6,737 nt of DNA from Gammaproteobacteria bacterium (GTDB lineage: Bacteria > Pseudomonadota > Gammaproteobacteria > UBA9214). The notes under the pieces were generated by a model that did not search any database, had not been told where the DNA came from, and saw only the letters and a program-made list of their open reading frames with translations. Each line of letters begins with the position of its first letter. Position 1 is the stretch's first letter. A program made the translations under genes and the position numbers. The stretch lies in the NCBI GenBank assembly GCA_030635865.1, contig DAOVYA010000079.1:1-6737 (forward strand), written 5' to 3'. Below are positions 5,849-6,737 of this stretch, one piece after another.

Positions 5849-6737
5849 ATGTCTTCAGCAGATTTACCGGTACTGGTATTGAGAAAGAATGAAGACCGGC
5901 GCTTGCGGGCCGGCCACCTCTGGGTCTACAGCAACGAGGTTGATACCCGCAAGACACCACTCAGTGCTTTTAAAGCGGGCAGTCTTGCAGTAGTCCAGTC
6001 TGCAACCGGGCAGGCACTGGGTGCGGCCTATGTGAATCCACATTCCCTGATTTGTGCACGCTTGCTGAGTCGTCGTCCGCGCACCACATTTGACGCGGAC
6101 TTTTTTGAGCGGCGCATCAGTTCGGCATTGCGCCTGCGCGAGTCACTCTTCGATCGTCCGTTTTATCGAATGGTGTTTGGCGAGAGCGATGCCTTGCCCG
6201 GTCTTGTCGTCGATCGCTACGATGACGTGCTTGTCGTGCAGATCACCACGGCCGGAATGGAGCGGTTCCGAACGGATATCCTGAAGGCATTGCAGCAGGC
6301 CGTGGCGCCCGCCGGTATTTTGCTGCTCAATGATAACCCGGTGCGCGCACTGGAAGGTCTTGACCAGGAAACGGAGGTGATCGGGATGGTGCCCGAGCGC
6401 GTAGTCCTGGAAGAGGGCGGGGCGCGTTTCGAGGTGCCGCTGGCTGGCGGGCAGAAAACCGGCTGGTATTTTGACCAGCGCGATAACCGGCTGGCGATGC
6501 ACAAGTATGTGAAAAACGGCAAACAGGTGCTGGATGTCTTCAGTTATGTCGGGGCCTGGGGTGTACAGGCTGCCGTGGCAGGTGCATCTGAAGTATGCTG
6601 TGTGGATTCTTCAAACATCGCGCTGGAGGCCATTGCCAGGAATTGTGCGGCAAATAACGTTGATGACAAGGTCAAAATTGAAGGCGGCGATGCTTTTGAT
6701 ATCATGGGGGCCATGAAAGAGGCTGGCCGCAAATTCG
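5849..6737 (+). CDS. rlmI: 23S rRNA (cytosine-C5)-methyltransferase RlmI, 3' end beyond window
   Basis: The first 296 residues of a class I SAM-dependent methyltransferase; E. coli RlmI, which makes m5C1962 in 23S rRNA, has 396, so roughly 100 residues are missing. The frame is open from ATG 5849 to the window edge. Residues from about 8 to 85 match the RNA-binding PUA domain (LRKNEDRRLRAGHLWVYSNE). Next comes the EEHEA-like linker with FGESDALPGLVVDRYDD, then the diagnostic QKTGWYFDQRDNR (202-214) and SAM-binding motif I VLDVFSYVGAWG (227-238), with an acidic residue at the following strand end (CCVDSS). The later catalytic motifs lie outside the window and cannot be checked. AGGA at 5839-5842, six bases before the ATG, is a good ribosome site. 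The gap to the GT83 stop is only 12 bases, so the two are probably co-transcribed. The paralogue RlmK/L is less likely because of the N-terminal PUA domain. Confidence 0.92.
   Translation, partial: MSSADLPVLVLRKNEDRRLRAGHLWVYSNEVDTRKTPLSAFKAGSLAVVQSATGQALGAAYVNPHSLICARLLSRRPRTTFDADFFERRISSALRLRESLFDRPFYRMVFGESDALPGLVVDRYDDVLVVQITTAGMERFRTDILKALQQAVAPAGILLLNDNPVRALEGLDQETEVIGMVPERVVLEEGGARFEVPLAGGQKTGWYFDQRDNRLAMHKYVKNGKQVLDVFSYVGAWGVQAAVAGASEVCCVDSSNIALEAIARNCAANNVDDKVKIEGGDAFDIMGAMKEAGRKF

Overview
The window looks like ordinary chromosomal DNA of a gammaproteobacterium or close relative. It is moderately GC-rich and densely packed, with short intergenic gaps, and the closest family resemblances are proteobacterial (RlmI with an FSYVGAWG SAM motif, an ArnT-like transferase, DUF255/YyaL). 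No phage, plasmid, CRISPR or toxin-antitoxin genes are visible. The organism assignment is inferred from protein character only, without a database search.

Layout. Positions 1-173 are non-coding and hold a compound inverted repeat of the widespread 'GTCATTGCGAG...GCAATCTC' type plus a lone copy of its outer end. Positions 174-2668 form a minus-strand two-gene unit: a DUF255/YyaL-type thioredoxin-domain protein, followed by an uncharacterised 134-residue acidic protein whose start codon overlaps the upstream stop (ATGA). A good sigma70-like promoter for this unit lies at 2720-2748. Positions 2790 to the end are a divergent plus-strand run: a DPM1-like GT2 glycosyltransferase, a TVP38/DedA-superfamily membrane protein, an ArnT-like GT83 membrane glycosyltransferase, and the first three quarters of the rRNA methyltransferase gene rlmI, which runs off the window.

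How the genes may work together. The GT2 enzyme probably charges a polyprenyl phosphate with a sugar on the cytoplasmic face. The GT83 enzyme probably transfers such a lipid-linked sugar to lipid A or another envelope acceptor on the periplasmic face. The TVP38/DedA protein between them belongs to a superfamily that includes undecaprenyl-phosphate translocases, so it may move or recycle the carrier. This three-gene reading is the most interesting hypothesis here. The families are clear; the substrate, the acceptor and the transporter role are inferred. A hairpin between the second and third genes may reduce expression of the downstream pair. The DUF255 unit and rlmI have no evident link to this module.
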